From IMG/VR virus record IMGVR_UViG_3300006175_000034, positions 1 to 22,476 of that record: 22,476 nt of DNA. One strand, written 5' to 3'. Under the pieces are notes generated by a model. It was not told the origin of the DNA. It ran no database searches and saw only the letters and a program-made list of their open reading frames with translations. Made by a program: the position numbers and the translations under genes. Source of the stretch: a virus. Each line of letters begins with the position of its first letter. Position 1 is the first letter of the stretch. Shown piece by piece: positions 13,687-19,682 of the stretch.

Positions 13687-13717
13687 AGTACACCACTAGG
13701 ATTGCCCGGCTGTCAAG
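13687..13717 (-). promoter_or_regulatory. Promoter with embedded dyad (site S2) for the 13646-8534 operon
   Basis: TTGACA (13711-13716) and TGTACT (13687-13692) are exactly 18 nt apart on the minus strand. The -35 is part of CTTGACAGCCGGGCAA (13702-13717), and ACTTGACAGCC is identical over 11 bases to the site upstream of the HTH gene. The leader to ATG 13646 is about 35 nt and includes a Shine-Dalgarno. Confidence 0.75.
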
Positions 13718-13729
13718 TACCGGAGACGG

Positions 13730-13778
13730 CCGAGCCCGCCGCTACCCGGCGTGTCGATCCGGATAGTGGCGGGCTCGG
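13730..13778 (-). terminator. Hairpin terminator of the HTH regulator operon
   Basis: CCGAGCCCGCC (13730-13740) pairs with GGCGGGCTCGG (13768-13778) without error. One mismatch and then three more pairs (13742-13744 with 13764-13766) extend the stem. It sits 4 nt past the stop at 13782 and just upstream of the promoter of the next operon, neatly separating the two transcription units. A clear U-run is absent. Confidence 0.75.
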
Positions 13779-13781
13779 GGA

Positions 13782-14081
13782 TCAGACGACGGCCGGGTCC
13801 AGGTCCGCCGTCAAGTCGAATTGGGTGAGGAACCCGGAGTACGCGCTCCAAGCGTTGACGTTGAGAACGCGCAGGTCCAGAGTAGGGCTGTGCTTGCCGT
13901 GCTCCGGAGACCACGACTTGATATGCAGCTCGCCGTAGACCGACCCGGCCTCGACGATCATGCCGGAGGGCAGGTGGCGCCACTGCCGGTACGGGCGTAG
14001 CTCCTCGAACACCGATCGGTCGCTGACTTGCCGCACGAAGTCGTTCCGGACGGCCTCCAGATCCTTCATCTCTTCGGTCAT
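13782..14081 (-). CDS. Hypothetical partner of the HTH regulator
   Basis: The protein has 99 residues. ATG 14081 overlaps the HTH gene stop as ATGA. Longer frames upstream are shadows of the regulator gene. The sequence has an N-terminal helix (MTEEMKDLEAVRNDFVRQVS), an aromatic Tyr/Trp-rich middle (YRQWRHLPSGMIVEAG) and a beta-rich end with LDLRVLNVNAW. It looks like a compact alpha/beta protein. I do not recognise a family. Because it is translated together with the only clear HTH protein in the window, it may modulate it (antirepressor, inhibitor or antitoxin-like partner). That is inference from position. Confidence 0.68.
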   Translation of the reverse strand: MTEEMKDLEAVRNDFVRQVSDRSVFEELRPYRQWRHLPSGMIVEAGSVYGELHIKSWSPEHGKHSPTLDLRVLNVNAWSAYSGFLTQFDLTADLDPAVV

Positions 14082-14383
14082 GCCGCTGCCCGAGATCCCT
14101 TCTTGGACGCGCGTTCGTCCCGGGCCGCCAGCTCGGCCTGCCACCGATCCTGGTCGATGTCCTCGGGTCCGAACACACGGGTACGGATGTAGTAGCCGAA
14201 CTCTTCGCGCCCGCCCGCTATGGCCCGCAGCATCTCTGCCACATCCAGGCCGTAGGCGTCGGCGATCTTCTGGGCGGTCCGAGTGGACGGAACCCGGTCG
14301 CCGTTGCGGTAGCGGGAGGCGGTCGTGAAGTCCACGCCCACCTTCTCCTCGAACCCGCCGTTGGTCTCTGCCGGAGTATCCAT
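14078..14383 (-). CDS. Small helix-turn-helix (XRE-like) regulator, leaderless
   Basis: This 101-residue protein has a Cro/CI-type helix-turn-helix at about residues 10-45, with GVDFTTASRYRNGDRVPST as the turn and recognition-helix region and TAQKIADAYGL as the next helix. The C-terminal half (about 55-101) has a RTRVFGPEDIDQDRWQ segment and a basic tail. Candidate functions are immunity repressor or early/late switch regulator. Its ATG lies 6 nt after a -10-like TACAGT, with no Shine-Dalgarno, so the message is probably leaderless. It is flanked by sites S3 and S2 of the shared dyad, so autoregulation is the simplest model. No integrase is seen, so temperate status is unproved. Confidence 0.8.
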   Translation of the reverse strand: MDTPAETNGGFEEKVGVDFTTASRYRNGDRVPSTRTAQKIADAYGLDVAEMLRAIAGGREEFGYYIRTRVFGPEDIDQDRWQAELAARDERASKKGSRAAA

Positions 14384-14389
14384 GCCACT

Positions 14390-14419
14390 ACTGTACCACC
14401 GGACTTGACAGCCTGTCTA
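14390..14419 (-). promoter_or_regulatory. Promoter/operator with dyad (site S3) for the HTH regulator
   Basis: The dyad CTTGACAGCCTGTCTA runs on the plus strand at 14404-14419; read on the minus strand, TAGACA (14414-14419) is a -35 exactly 18 nt from TACAGT (14390-14395). ATG follows after 6 nt. The plus-strand TTGACA faces the antisense side of the lysin gene, where no plus-strand gene follows, which argues that the sequence is an operator rather than just two -35 elements. Confidence 0.7.
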
Positions 14420-14433
14420 CTCCATATCCGGGT

Positions 14434-15360
14434 TTATACGGCCCGGTACTCCAGCAGCCAGGCGCAGGGGGTGGCCGGGCTGTCGGAGGGAGACTGAGCC
14501 ACCCGGCCGATGGAGATCTTGCCCACGTTGGTGGGCAACGGGATGGACAGCCGGTCGTCGGTCGGCCGGATCGTGTGCAGGCTGACCGACCATCCCGCCT
14601 GGCCGTCGGACTTGACCGCGATGCGCAGCTGCACCGGGGCGAAGTCGCAGCCCAGCGACAGCCAGGCGTTACCCCACCCGGCCGCGCCGCCATTCGCGGG
14701 CGGCACGCACAGCTCGGTGGTGTTGCTGGGGAACACGGTGCCGGACTGGTCCTCGTAGAATCCGGAGTCGACCGGGCCGGTCTGGAAGGCGGGCATATTG
14801 TCTCCCGATGGAGTCGGTGCGGGGGCGGGCGGCCGGGTGTCCCACAGCACCAGGCTGTCGGAGACCACGGACAGGTCGTACGGGCGGCCGAGCTGGGCGT
14901 CGCTGGCGTACTGGGTCATGGCGGCGCCGGAGTCCAGGTGCGGCGCCTGGGTCCAAGATGCGGTCCAATAACCGGCCGACGGGCGCGGGTTCTGCTCGAC
15001 GGTGGACTGTGACCCGTACAGCAGCACAGTCCACCCGGCGGCGCGCACCACGCTGTCGAACTGTTCGAGATAGGTCGCGTCCTTGGCCATCTCGTAGTCG
15101 AGAGCCAGCGCACAGCCCGCCGGGACGTGGTGGGCGCGCATCCAGCCGACCGCGTCCCCGGCGTCCGAGACAGGGTCGCGACGGGCGGGGTTGTCGCATA
15201 CGTAGATCGGCAGACGCCAGCGCGCCGACTGGCCCGCGATCTCCGCGTCGGTCCACACGTGCGGGGTGTCGCCACCGATGTAGAACCCGCATACGTCCAG
15301 GTGCGGGTCCGGCGGCGGGGACGAGGCGTCGTAGCCGATGCGTACCGCTCCGGCGATCAC
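14434..15360 (-). CDS. Endolysin with DUF1906/GH25-like glycoside-hydrolase domain
   Basis: This 308-residue protein probably cleaves peptidoglycan sugars at lysis. I use GTG 15360 (GTGA overlap with the upstream gene, AAGGAGG about 10 nt away) in place of the longer frame from 15396. Residues 7-175 form a TIM-barrel-like domain of DUF1906 type: IGYDASS (D11 at the first strand), LALDYEMAKD (D88, E90) and YDLSV (D162). After an APAPTPSG linker, residues 188-308 form a second, beta-rich domain beginning MPAFQTGPVDSGFY, likely for wall binding but not recognised. Lysis genes lie directly upstream. No signal peptide is seen, so it would need a holin. Confidence 0.82.
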   Translation of the reverse strand: MIAGAVRIGYDASSPPPDPHLDVCGFYIGGDTPHVWTDAEIAGQSARWRLPIYVCDNPARRDPVSDAGDAVGWMRAHHVPAGCALALDYEMAKDATYLEQFDSVVRAAGWTVLLYGSQSTVEQNPRPSAGYWTASWTQAPHLDSGAAMTQYASDAQLGRPYDLSVVSDSLVLWDTRPPAPAPTPSGDNMPAFQTGPVDSGFYEDQSGTVFPSNTTELCVPPANGGAAGWGNAWLSLGCDFAPVQLRIAVKSDGQAGWSVSLHTIRPTDDRLSIPLPTNVGKISIGRVAQSPSDSPATPCAWLLEYRAV

Positions 15361-15536
15361 GATTCGGTGTCCTCCTTCTCGTCGGGCGGGTCGCACAGTC
15401 CCAGGACTGCCCCCATCTCGCGCAGGGACTGGACCACCCGGTTGACCTCCGGCGCCCGGTTGCGGACCGCCGTGGCGCGCTGCTGCGACCTGTGGCCCGC
15501 CCGCAGGGCCATCTGCAACTCACTGATCTGCTGCAT
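15357..15536 (-). CDS. Small helical protein in the lysis cassette
   Basis: This 59-residue protein starts at ATG 15536 (MQQISELQMALRAGHRSQQR), with a GAGAGG element 7 nt upstream. The alternative TTG 15566 adds ten residues and lacks a good Shine-Dalgarno. The start lies 17 nt inside the membrane/coiled-coil gene, and the stop overlaps the lysin start (GTGA), so all three are coupled. It has an Arg/Gln-rich helix, a VVQSLREMGAVLGL helix and an acidic end DEKEDTES. Its role in lysis, or merely between the lysis genes, is unknown. Confidence 0.7.
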   Translation of the reverse strand: MQQISELQMALRAGHRSQQRATAVRNRAPEVNRVVQSLREMGAVLGLCDPPDEKEDTES

Positions 15537-15918
15537 TGCCGGACCTCTCAGGTGGTTGAGCTTCAATGGCTTTGCGCATGGTGACCTCGGTCATCCTGGC
15601 CAGCTCGAACAGCTGGGCCAGCTGTTGCCGCGACAGGCTGCTGACCTGTGTCTCGCTGAAATAGGCGGCCTTCCAGGCGTCGCCCTGAGCGACCAACTGG
15701 TCCTCGCGTCGCCTGTGATCCTCGGCCTGACCGGCCAGCTGGGCCTGGTGGTCCTCCCGAAGGGACTTGATCTGATCTCGGTAGTCCTGGCGGACGGCGT
15801 CCACCTGTCCCTTGGTCTGTAACTTTCCTCTGAGAACGGCGGCCACTATGCCGACGACGAGGGACCCCAGCCCCACGGTCGGCAACGGCCAGCTCAGCAC
15901 TATGGTGGCGGCAGACAG
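15520..15918 (-). CDS. Membrane/coiled-coil lysis protein (holin or spanin-like candidate), probable CTG start
   Basis: The protein has 132 residues if it starts at CTG 15918. It has a hydrophobic segment at about residues 3-28 (IVLSWPLPTVGLGSLVVGIV), then a long charged helix (QVDAVRQDYRDQIKSLREDH), a QLVAQGDAWKAAY stretch and a C-terminal helix. This one-TM plus coiled-coil layout beside the lysin is typical of holin-annotated Streptomyces phage proteins. The strong AGGAGG at 15926-15931 is exactly 7 nt from CTG 15918 and 25 nt from the next usable start, GTG 15900, which would leave only a shortened TM. An in-frame TGA at 15946-15948 prevents a longer form. Confidence 0.72.
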   Translation of the reverse strand: MSAATIVLSWPLPTVGLGSLVVGIVAAVLRGKLQTKGQVDAVRQDYRDQIKSLREDHQAQLAGQAEDHRRREDQLVAQGDAWKAAYFSETQVSSLSRQQLAQLFELARMTEVTMRKAIEAQPPERSGNAADQ

Positions 15919-15925
15919 CTGAACC

Positions 15926-15931
15926 CCTCCT
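15926..15931 (-). promoter_or_regulatory. Shine-Dalgarno that decides an unusual CTG start
   Basis: AGGAGG lies 7 nt from CTG 15918, the ideal distance, but 25 nt from GTG 15900. It is the main argument for initiation at CTG in the lysis membrane-protein gene. No ATG, GTG or TTG in frame lies at proper distance. Confidence 0.6.
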
Positions 15932-15957
15932 AATCTGTCTGTCAGTCAGATGCGTGT

Positions 15958-16230
15958 TCATCGGACGCCGTCGAACCGGGCGTGCACCACCCCTCCATCC
16001 TCGCTCCGAGCCGCCTGAAAACTGAAGTCGGCATGTTTGAGCCGGAGCATGCGGGCGACCTTGGACGCGGCCGGACGGCTGGTGTGCCTGCTGACGACGG
16101 CCCAGCGTCCGGGATGCTGGCGCAGCGCCTCGATCAGGTCGTCCCGCTCAGAGTTCTTGGTGGGGTCCTCGGTCGTCAAGGAGTTCGCCCGGCTCTGTAC
16201 GGGCGGATCACTGAACTCGATGGCTGCCAT
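15958..16230 (-). CDS. Small hypothetical protein at the head of the lysis operon
   Basis: The protein has 90 residues. I choose ATG 16230, because a TACAAT -10 at 16238-16243 would start transcription near this ATG. The in-frame ATG at 16239 overlaps that -10 and lacks a Shine-Dalgarno. The sequence is a polar N-terminus, a helix with DDLIEALRQHPGRWAVVSRH, a basic segment SKVARMLRLKHADFSFQAAR and an end GGVVHARFDGV. I recall this PGRWAVV plus basic-helix pattern from several actinophages, without a known function. Its placement as first gene suggests a regulatory or lysis-timing role, but this is a guess. Confidence 0.65.
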   Translation of the reverse strand: MAAIEFSDPPVQSRANSLTTEDPTKNSERDDLIEALRQHPGRWAVVSRHTSRPAASKVARMLRLKHADFSFQAARSEDGGVVHARFDGVR

Positions 16231-16278
16231 GTCCGGCATTGTATCATCGGATCAGTAGTAGACGGATGACCGGACATG
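16228..16278. promoter_or_regulatory. Divergent promoter region with a 9-bp inverted repeat
   Basis: CATGTCCGG (16228-16236) and CCGGACATG (16270-16278) form perfect 9-bp arms 33 bp apart in the gap between the lysis operon and the glycosylation cassette. The left arm covers the ATG of the lysis head gene. TACAAT (16238-16243, minus strand) is a clear -10 but no TTGACA-like -35 is seen. On the plus strand TAGGCT (16280-16285) is a weak -10 candidate for the epimerase operon. The dyad could let one regulator control both sides. Confidence 0.5.
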
Positions 16279-16321
16279 CTAGGCTTGCCGCAGTCCGAGG
16301 TTCTGACGAATTGGAGTCCCA

Positions 16322-17326
16322 ATGAAGGTGGGCGTTACCGGCGGTGCCGGTTTCATCGGCGGCCACGTGGTCGACGAGCTGATCCGGCGGGGACACGAGC
16401 CGGTCATCTTCGACCACCGAGCCCGCAGCTTCATGTCCGTCGGCGGCGATCCCTCCGGCAGGAAGTGGATGAAGATCCACCACAATGAGAACCTGATGGT
16501 GCCCGTCATGTTGGGCGACGCGCGGGATGAGACGGCCGTGGTCGAGCTGGCGGCCCACGTCGAGGGCGTCATCCACCTGGCCAGCGTCCTGGGGACCCAG
16601 GAGACCGTGTTCAACCCGCGTCCGGCCGTGATGACCAACGTGGTCGCCGGGATGAACGTGATGGAGGCGGCGACCCAGTACCGGCTTCCGATGGTCAATA
16701 TCTGCGTCGGCAACGCCGGAATGTCCAACCCCTACTCGGCGTCCAAGACGTGTGTCGAGTCGCTCGGACACATGTACCGGCGCGACCGGGGCACCAGGAT
16801 CAACCAGGTGCGGGTGGTCAACGCCTACGGGCCGCGCCAGCTGATGGCGGCGCCGTACGGTCCGGGCAAGGTCCGCAAGATCATGCCCGCGTTCATCGGA
16901 CGATCCCTGACCGGGTCCCCGATTGAGGTCTATGGCGATGGGATGCAGGTGTCCGACTGCGTCCACGTCGCCGACGTGGCCAGGGCGCTGGTCAAGTCGC
17001 TGGAGCACGCGGCGTCGGGCGGGGTGGTGCCCGAGGTGGTCGAGATCGGCCCGTCCGATCACACGGCCGTGCGGTACGTGGCGCAGCAGGTCCAGCGGGC
17101 GGCCACGGACCTGGGATTCTCCCAGCCGGAACCGGCGATCGTCAACCTGCCGATGCGTCCGGGGGAGACGCCGAACGCCCGGGTGACCGCCGACAACAGC
17201 ACCTTGCACCTTATCGGCATGGACTCGGCGGAGCTGATCCCCCTGGAGACCGGCATCGCCGACACGGCCAAGTGGTACGCGGACAACTGGCTGCCCGAGT
17301 ACCTGCGGGAGCTGAAGACCCGGTGA
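16322..17326 (+). CDS. NAD-dependent epimerase/dehydratase of the extended SDR family
   Basis: This 334-residue protein should act on nucleotide-sugars. The Rossmann nucleotide-binding motif GGAGFIG is at residues 7-13 and the catalytic YxxxK is at Tyr138-Lys142 (NPYSASK). Length and layout fit the UDP-sugar epimerase or dehydratase family. The exact substrate cannot be read from the sequence. The ATG at 16322 has GGAG five bases upstream. It is the first gene of the plus-strand cassette and shares its stop with the next start (GTGA). With the two glycosyltransferases it probably supplies and attaches a sugar. The target could be the virion, phage DNA or host surface. Confidence 0.9.
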   Translation: MKVGVTGGAGFIGGHVVDELIRRGHEPVIFDHRARSFMSVGGDPSGRKWMKIHHNENLMVPVMLGDARDETAVVELAAHVEGVIHLASVLGTQETVFNPRPAVMTNVVAGMNVMEAATQYRLPMVNICVGNAGMSNPYSASKTCVESLGHMYRRDRGTRINQVRVVNAYGPRQLMAAPYGPGKVRKIMPAFIGRSLTGSPIEVYGDGMQVSDCVHVADVARALVKSLEHAASGGVVPEVVEIGPSDHTAVRYVAQQVQRAATDLGFSQPEPAIVNLPMRPGETPNARVTADNSTLHLIGMDSAELIPLETGIADTAKWYADNWLPEYLRELKTR

Positions 17327-18321
17327 AGGCCTTCTTCTGGGCCGCCGACGAGGGAGGCTGCGCCTGGTACAGGTGCCAGCTGCCCGCGCAGGCCCTGCGC
17401 GACCGGGGGCACGAGATCTCGGTGTCCATGGAGATGACCGACGAGCAGTTGGCCGACGACACGCTGCCTGTCGTCGGCCAGCGGGTGCACAACCACGGAG
17501 CGACGACCCAGTGGGCCCGCTGGTGTTTCGACCAGCGGCGGCGCACGGTGTTCGACGCGGACGACGACTACTTCCACATGGATCCGTCCAACTATCTGGC
17601 CTACCAGGAGTACGCACGCCGGACCGTGCGAGCCCGGCTGATGGGCAACTCTTACACGGCCAGCGTGGTGACCGTGGCCACCGAGCGGCTGGCCGAGCTG
17701 TTCCGCTCGGTCAGCAGCCGTGTGGTGGTCATCCCGAACGGGCTGCCCGAATCGCTGCTGTCGCGCCCCCGTCCGGATAACCCCAAGCCTGTCGTCGGCT
17801 GGGTCGGATCGTCCTCGACCCTGCCCGAACTGCCGATCGCGTGGTCCGCGTTCAGTAGGGTATCGGAATACGGGGGGGTGGCGCAGACGGTCGGCATACC
17901 TTACGCGCACATGCGCCGGTCCCGGCTGACCGTACCCGGCATGCGCCATACGTCGTGGGTGCAGACCGAACGGTACCTGGAGGCCATCGAGTTCGACGTG
18001 TGGGTGGCGCCGTACCGGCACACCGTGTACAACGGCGCCAAGTTCCCCACCAAGGCCCTGGAGGCCGCGTTCCTGGGAATCCCGATCATCTGTTCAGATA
18101 CGGACCCTTATGTGCAGTTCGTCCGGCACGGGGTCACAGGGTTCATCGCCAGGACCGAAGCCGACTGGCACGAGTATATCAGAATGCTGATCTCGGACGC
18201 GGACATGCGCGAGGAGATGGGCGAGGCGGCCCGCCAGCAGGCGGCCGAACACACCGTCGAGAAGTACGCCCACCTGTGGGAGTCCGTACTGTTCGGTAGA
18301 ATCAAGGGGTTCACACTGTGA
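17323..18321 (+). CDS. GT-B-fold glycosyltransferase (GT4-like)
   Basis: This 332-residue protein starts at GTG 17323 (VKAFFWAADEGGCAWYR), overlapping the epimerase stop as GTGA. The upstream ATG frame at 17272 is rejected. Features of a two-domain GT-B enzyme are the N-terminal FFWAADEGG segment, VVVIPNG (134-140) at the interdomain border, GWVGSSS (159-165) opening the second Rossmann domain, and a nucleotide-sugar site with GAKFPTKALEAAFLGIPIIC (238-257) followed by SDTDPYVQFVRHGVTGF. This is close to the GT4 donor-site pattern. An acidic FDADDDYFH stretch near 78-86 is notable. The acceptor is unknown. Confidence 0.85.
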   Translation: MKAFFWAADEGGCAWYRCQLPAQALRDRGHEISVSMEMTDEQLADDTLPVVGQRVHNHGATTQWARWCFDQRRRTVFDADDDYFHMDPSNYLAYQEYARRTVRARLMGNSYTASVVTVATERLAELFRSVSSRVVVIPNGLPESLLSRPRPDNPKPVVGWVGSSSTLPELPIAWSAFSRVSEYGGVAQTVGIPYAHMRRSRLTVPGMRHTSWVQTERYLEAIEFDVWVAPYRHTVYNGAKFPTKALEAAFLGIPIICSDTDPYVQFVRHGVTGFIARTEADWHEYIRMLISDADMREEMGEAARQQAAEHTVEKYAHLWESVLFGRIKGFTL

Positions 18322-19178
18322 TCGGTGGCAAGAAGGTCGTCGCCTGGACTCCGTACGGGCGGGAGACCACGGTGTCGATCCTGCTGGAGTACCTGCGCCG
18401 AGACCATGAGCGCGGCCTGGTCGACGAGTGGTGGCTGTACCTGAACACGGACGACGGCCAGGTGTCCGACCTGGTCTACGCGTACCGGCTGGCCCAGACC
18501 CACAAGTGGATACGGATCCTGGAGCGTCCGGCGGGACTGCCGCGCCAGCGTCCCAAGCAGCGCAACACCGGGTACGCCTACCGGTACATGACCGATCCGG
18601 ACGCGGTGTTCTTCCGGTTCGATGACGACATCGTGTACGTGCACCAGGACGCTGTCGAGAACACGGTGCGGTCCAAGCTGCTGCAGCCGGGCACCCTGGC
18701 CAGCTTCGCCCTGATGTGGAACAATGCCATCGTCAGCTGGTACATGCAGCAGGCGGGCGTGATCCCCAAGGAGTACGGCATCGTCCAGCAGCCGTTCTGC
18801 ATGGACCCGGTCGGCTGGGCCGACGGCCTGTTCGCCGTCAAGATCCACAACCTGCTGCTAGGGTGGATCGAGGACGGCGAACCGGAGAAAGCCTACTTGT
18901 ATCAGGACTACCCGCTCGCGCCGCGCCAGCAGTTCAGCGTGTCGTGCCACGTGATCGACGGCCAGGACTTCATGACCCTGCCGACACCAGGGGTGCTCGA
19001 CTTCCCGGAGGAGGAGCACTGGATCACGGTCCACCGGCCCGCCATCGTCGGCAAGATCAACAACATCGTCGGCGACGCCCTGGTATCACACTACACCTTC
19101 AGTCCGCAGCGTGACGAGGTGCACAAGACCGACATCCTCGACAGGTACCGACGCATCGCCAAGGAGCAGACCTCGTGA
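18318..19178 (+). CDS. GT-A-like glycosyltransferase with a DDD metal motif
   Basis: This 286-residue protein begins at GTG 18318 and overlaps the previous stop as GTGA. FRFDDDIVYVH (100-109) supplies the DxD metal/nucleotide-sugar motif of GT-A glycosyltransferases. The N-terminus (KKVVAWTPYGRETTVSILLE) fits the first Rossmann strand-helix. Later segments (FCMDPVGWADGLFAVK, a WITVHRPAIVGKIN tail) are unlike typical GT2 enzymes, so assignment to a specific family is uncertain. With the epimerase and the other transferase it forms a dedicated sugar pathway. The sugar and the acceptor cannot be inferred. Confidence 0.78.
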   Translation: MIGGKKVVAWTPYGRETTVSILLEYLRRDHERGLVDEWWLYLNTDDGQVSDLVYAYRLAQTHKWIRILERPAGLPRQRPKQRNTGYAYRYMTDPDAVFFRFDDDIVYVHQDAVENTVRSKLLQPGTLASFALMWNNAIVSWYMQQAGVIPKEYGIVQQPFCMDPVGWADGLFAVKIHNLLLGWIEDGEPEKAYLYQDYPLAPRQQFSVSCHVIDGQDFMTLPTPGVLDFPEEEHWITVHRPAIVGKINNIVGDALVSHYTFSPQRDEVHKTDILDRYRRIAKEQTS

Positions 19179-19435
19179 CGACCGAGACTGAAACCAAGCC
19201 GACCCAGGCGGAGCAACCGCAGCCCCTGCAGGTCCAGCTGGACCCCGGCGTGGTGGCCGAGCTGCTCCAGCAGAAGAATTCCAAACTGGTCAGTACCCTG
19301 GTGTACGAGAACGCCACCCTGGAAGCGGCATTGGACGCGTTGACCCGGGACAACGCCGAGCTGCGCGCCCAGATGGAGGCCATGAAGGCCGCCATGTTCG
19401 CGGCGCCCGCCGCCACCCCCACCGGTTCCGACTGA
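19175..19435 (+). CDS. Small coiled-coil protein at the end of the glycosylation operon
   Basis: This 86-residue protein starts at GTG 19175 as GTGA with the stop of the transferase. A polar Thr/Glu/Gln N-terminus is followed by a coiled coil at about residues 28-69 (VVAELLQQKNSKL; LEAALDALTRDNAELRAQMEAM) and a short Ala/Pro tail. The helix with YEN...LEAALDALTRDNAELRAQ resembles the helix of the minus-strand protein 19494-19682, which also ends in a Pro/Ala tail. It could oligomerise the transferases, or be a virion-associated acceptor. Neither is shown. Confidence 0.72.
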   Translation: MTTETETKPTQAEQPQPLQVQLDPGVVAELLQQKNSKLVSTLVYENATLEAALDALTRDNAELRAQMEAMKAAMFAAPAATPTGSD

Positions 19436-19442
19436 ATACTGA

Positions 19443-19495
19443 GACACGAACCGGCCTGGTCCTCGGCGTGGGGGAAGACCGGGCCGGTTCGTGTC
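19443..19495. terminator. Strong bidirectional hairpin terminator between convergent operons
   Basis: Fourteen perfect pairs (19443-19456 with 19482-19495) continue through a G-U pair and four more pairs (19458-19461 with 19477-19480), giving a 19-bp stem with a 15-nt loop. It lies 8 nt past the plus-strand stop and includes the last bases of the minus-strand stop at 19494. No U-run is needed for such a long stem. Confidence 0.85.
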
Positions 19496-19682
19496 AGGGG
19501 GTGGCCGTCGGGGGCTCGGGCGGCGCCGCCGACGGCAGGGCCAGCTGACCGCGCAGGCGGGCGTTCTCCTCGCGCAGCTCCTCGATGACCACCTCCTGGA
19601 TGGTCACCTGCCGGTTCAGGGAGGATATCTGCGCCTCATACCGGCGGCACACCTCGTCGGCGTTGGCTGTCAATACACTCAT
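19494..19682 (-). CDS. Small coiled-coil protein at the end of the tail operon
   Basis: This 62-residue protein starts at ATG 19682, overlapping the stop of the 19679-19912 gene as ATGA. The longer frame from 20306 lies antisense to real coding sequence and is rejected. Residues 8-48 form a coiled coil (YEAQISSLNRQVTIQEVVIE; ELREENARLRGQL), followed by a Pro/Ala tail (PSAAPPEPPTATP). It closes the tail operon at the terminator. Small coiled-coil proteins at the end of tail modules may help assembly, but no evidence here shows this. Confidence 0.75.
   Translation of the reverse strand: MSVLTANADEVCRRYEAQISSLNRQVTIQEVVIEELREENARLRGQLALPSAAPPEPPTATP

Noticed and set aside
16244-17617. 457-residue minus-strand frame
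   Set aside because: Antisense to the epimerase gene, which has Rossmann and YxxxK motifs and a Shine-Dalgarno.
17059-18021. 320-residue minus-strand frame
   Set aside because: Antisense to the GT-B-like glycosyltransferase; shadow of its codon pattern.
19669-19682. TTGACAGCC in the start of the 19494-19682 gene as a fifth dyad site
   Set aside because: Inside coding sequence and lacks the second half of the dyad.
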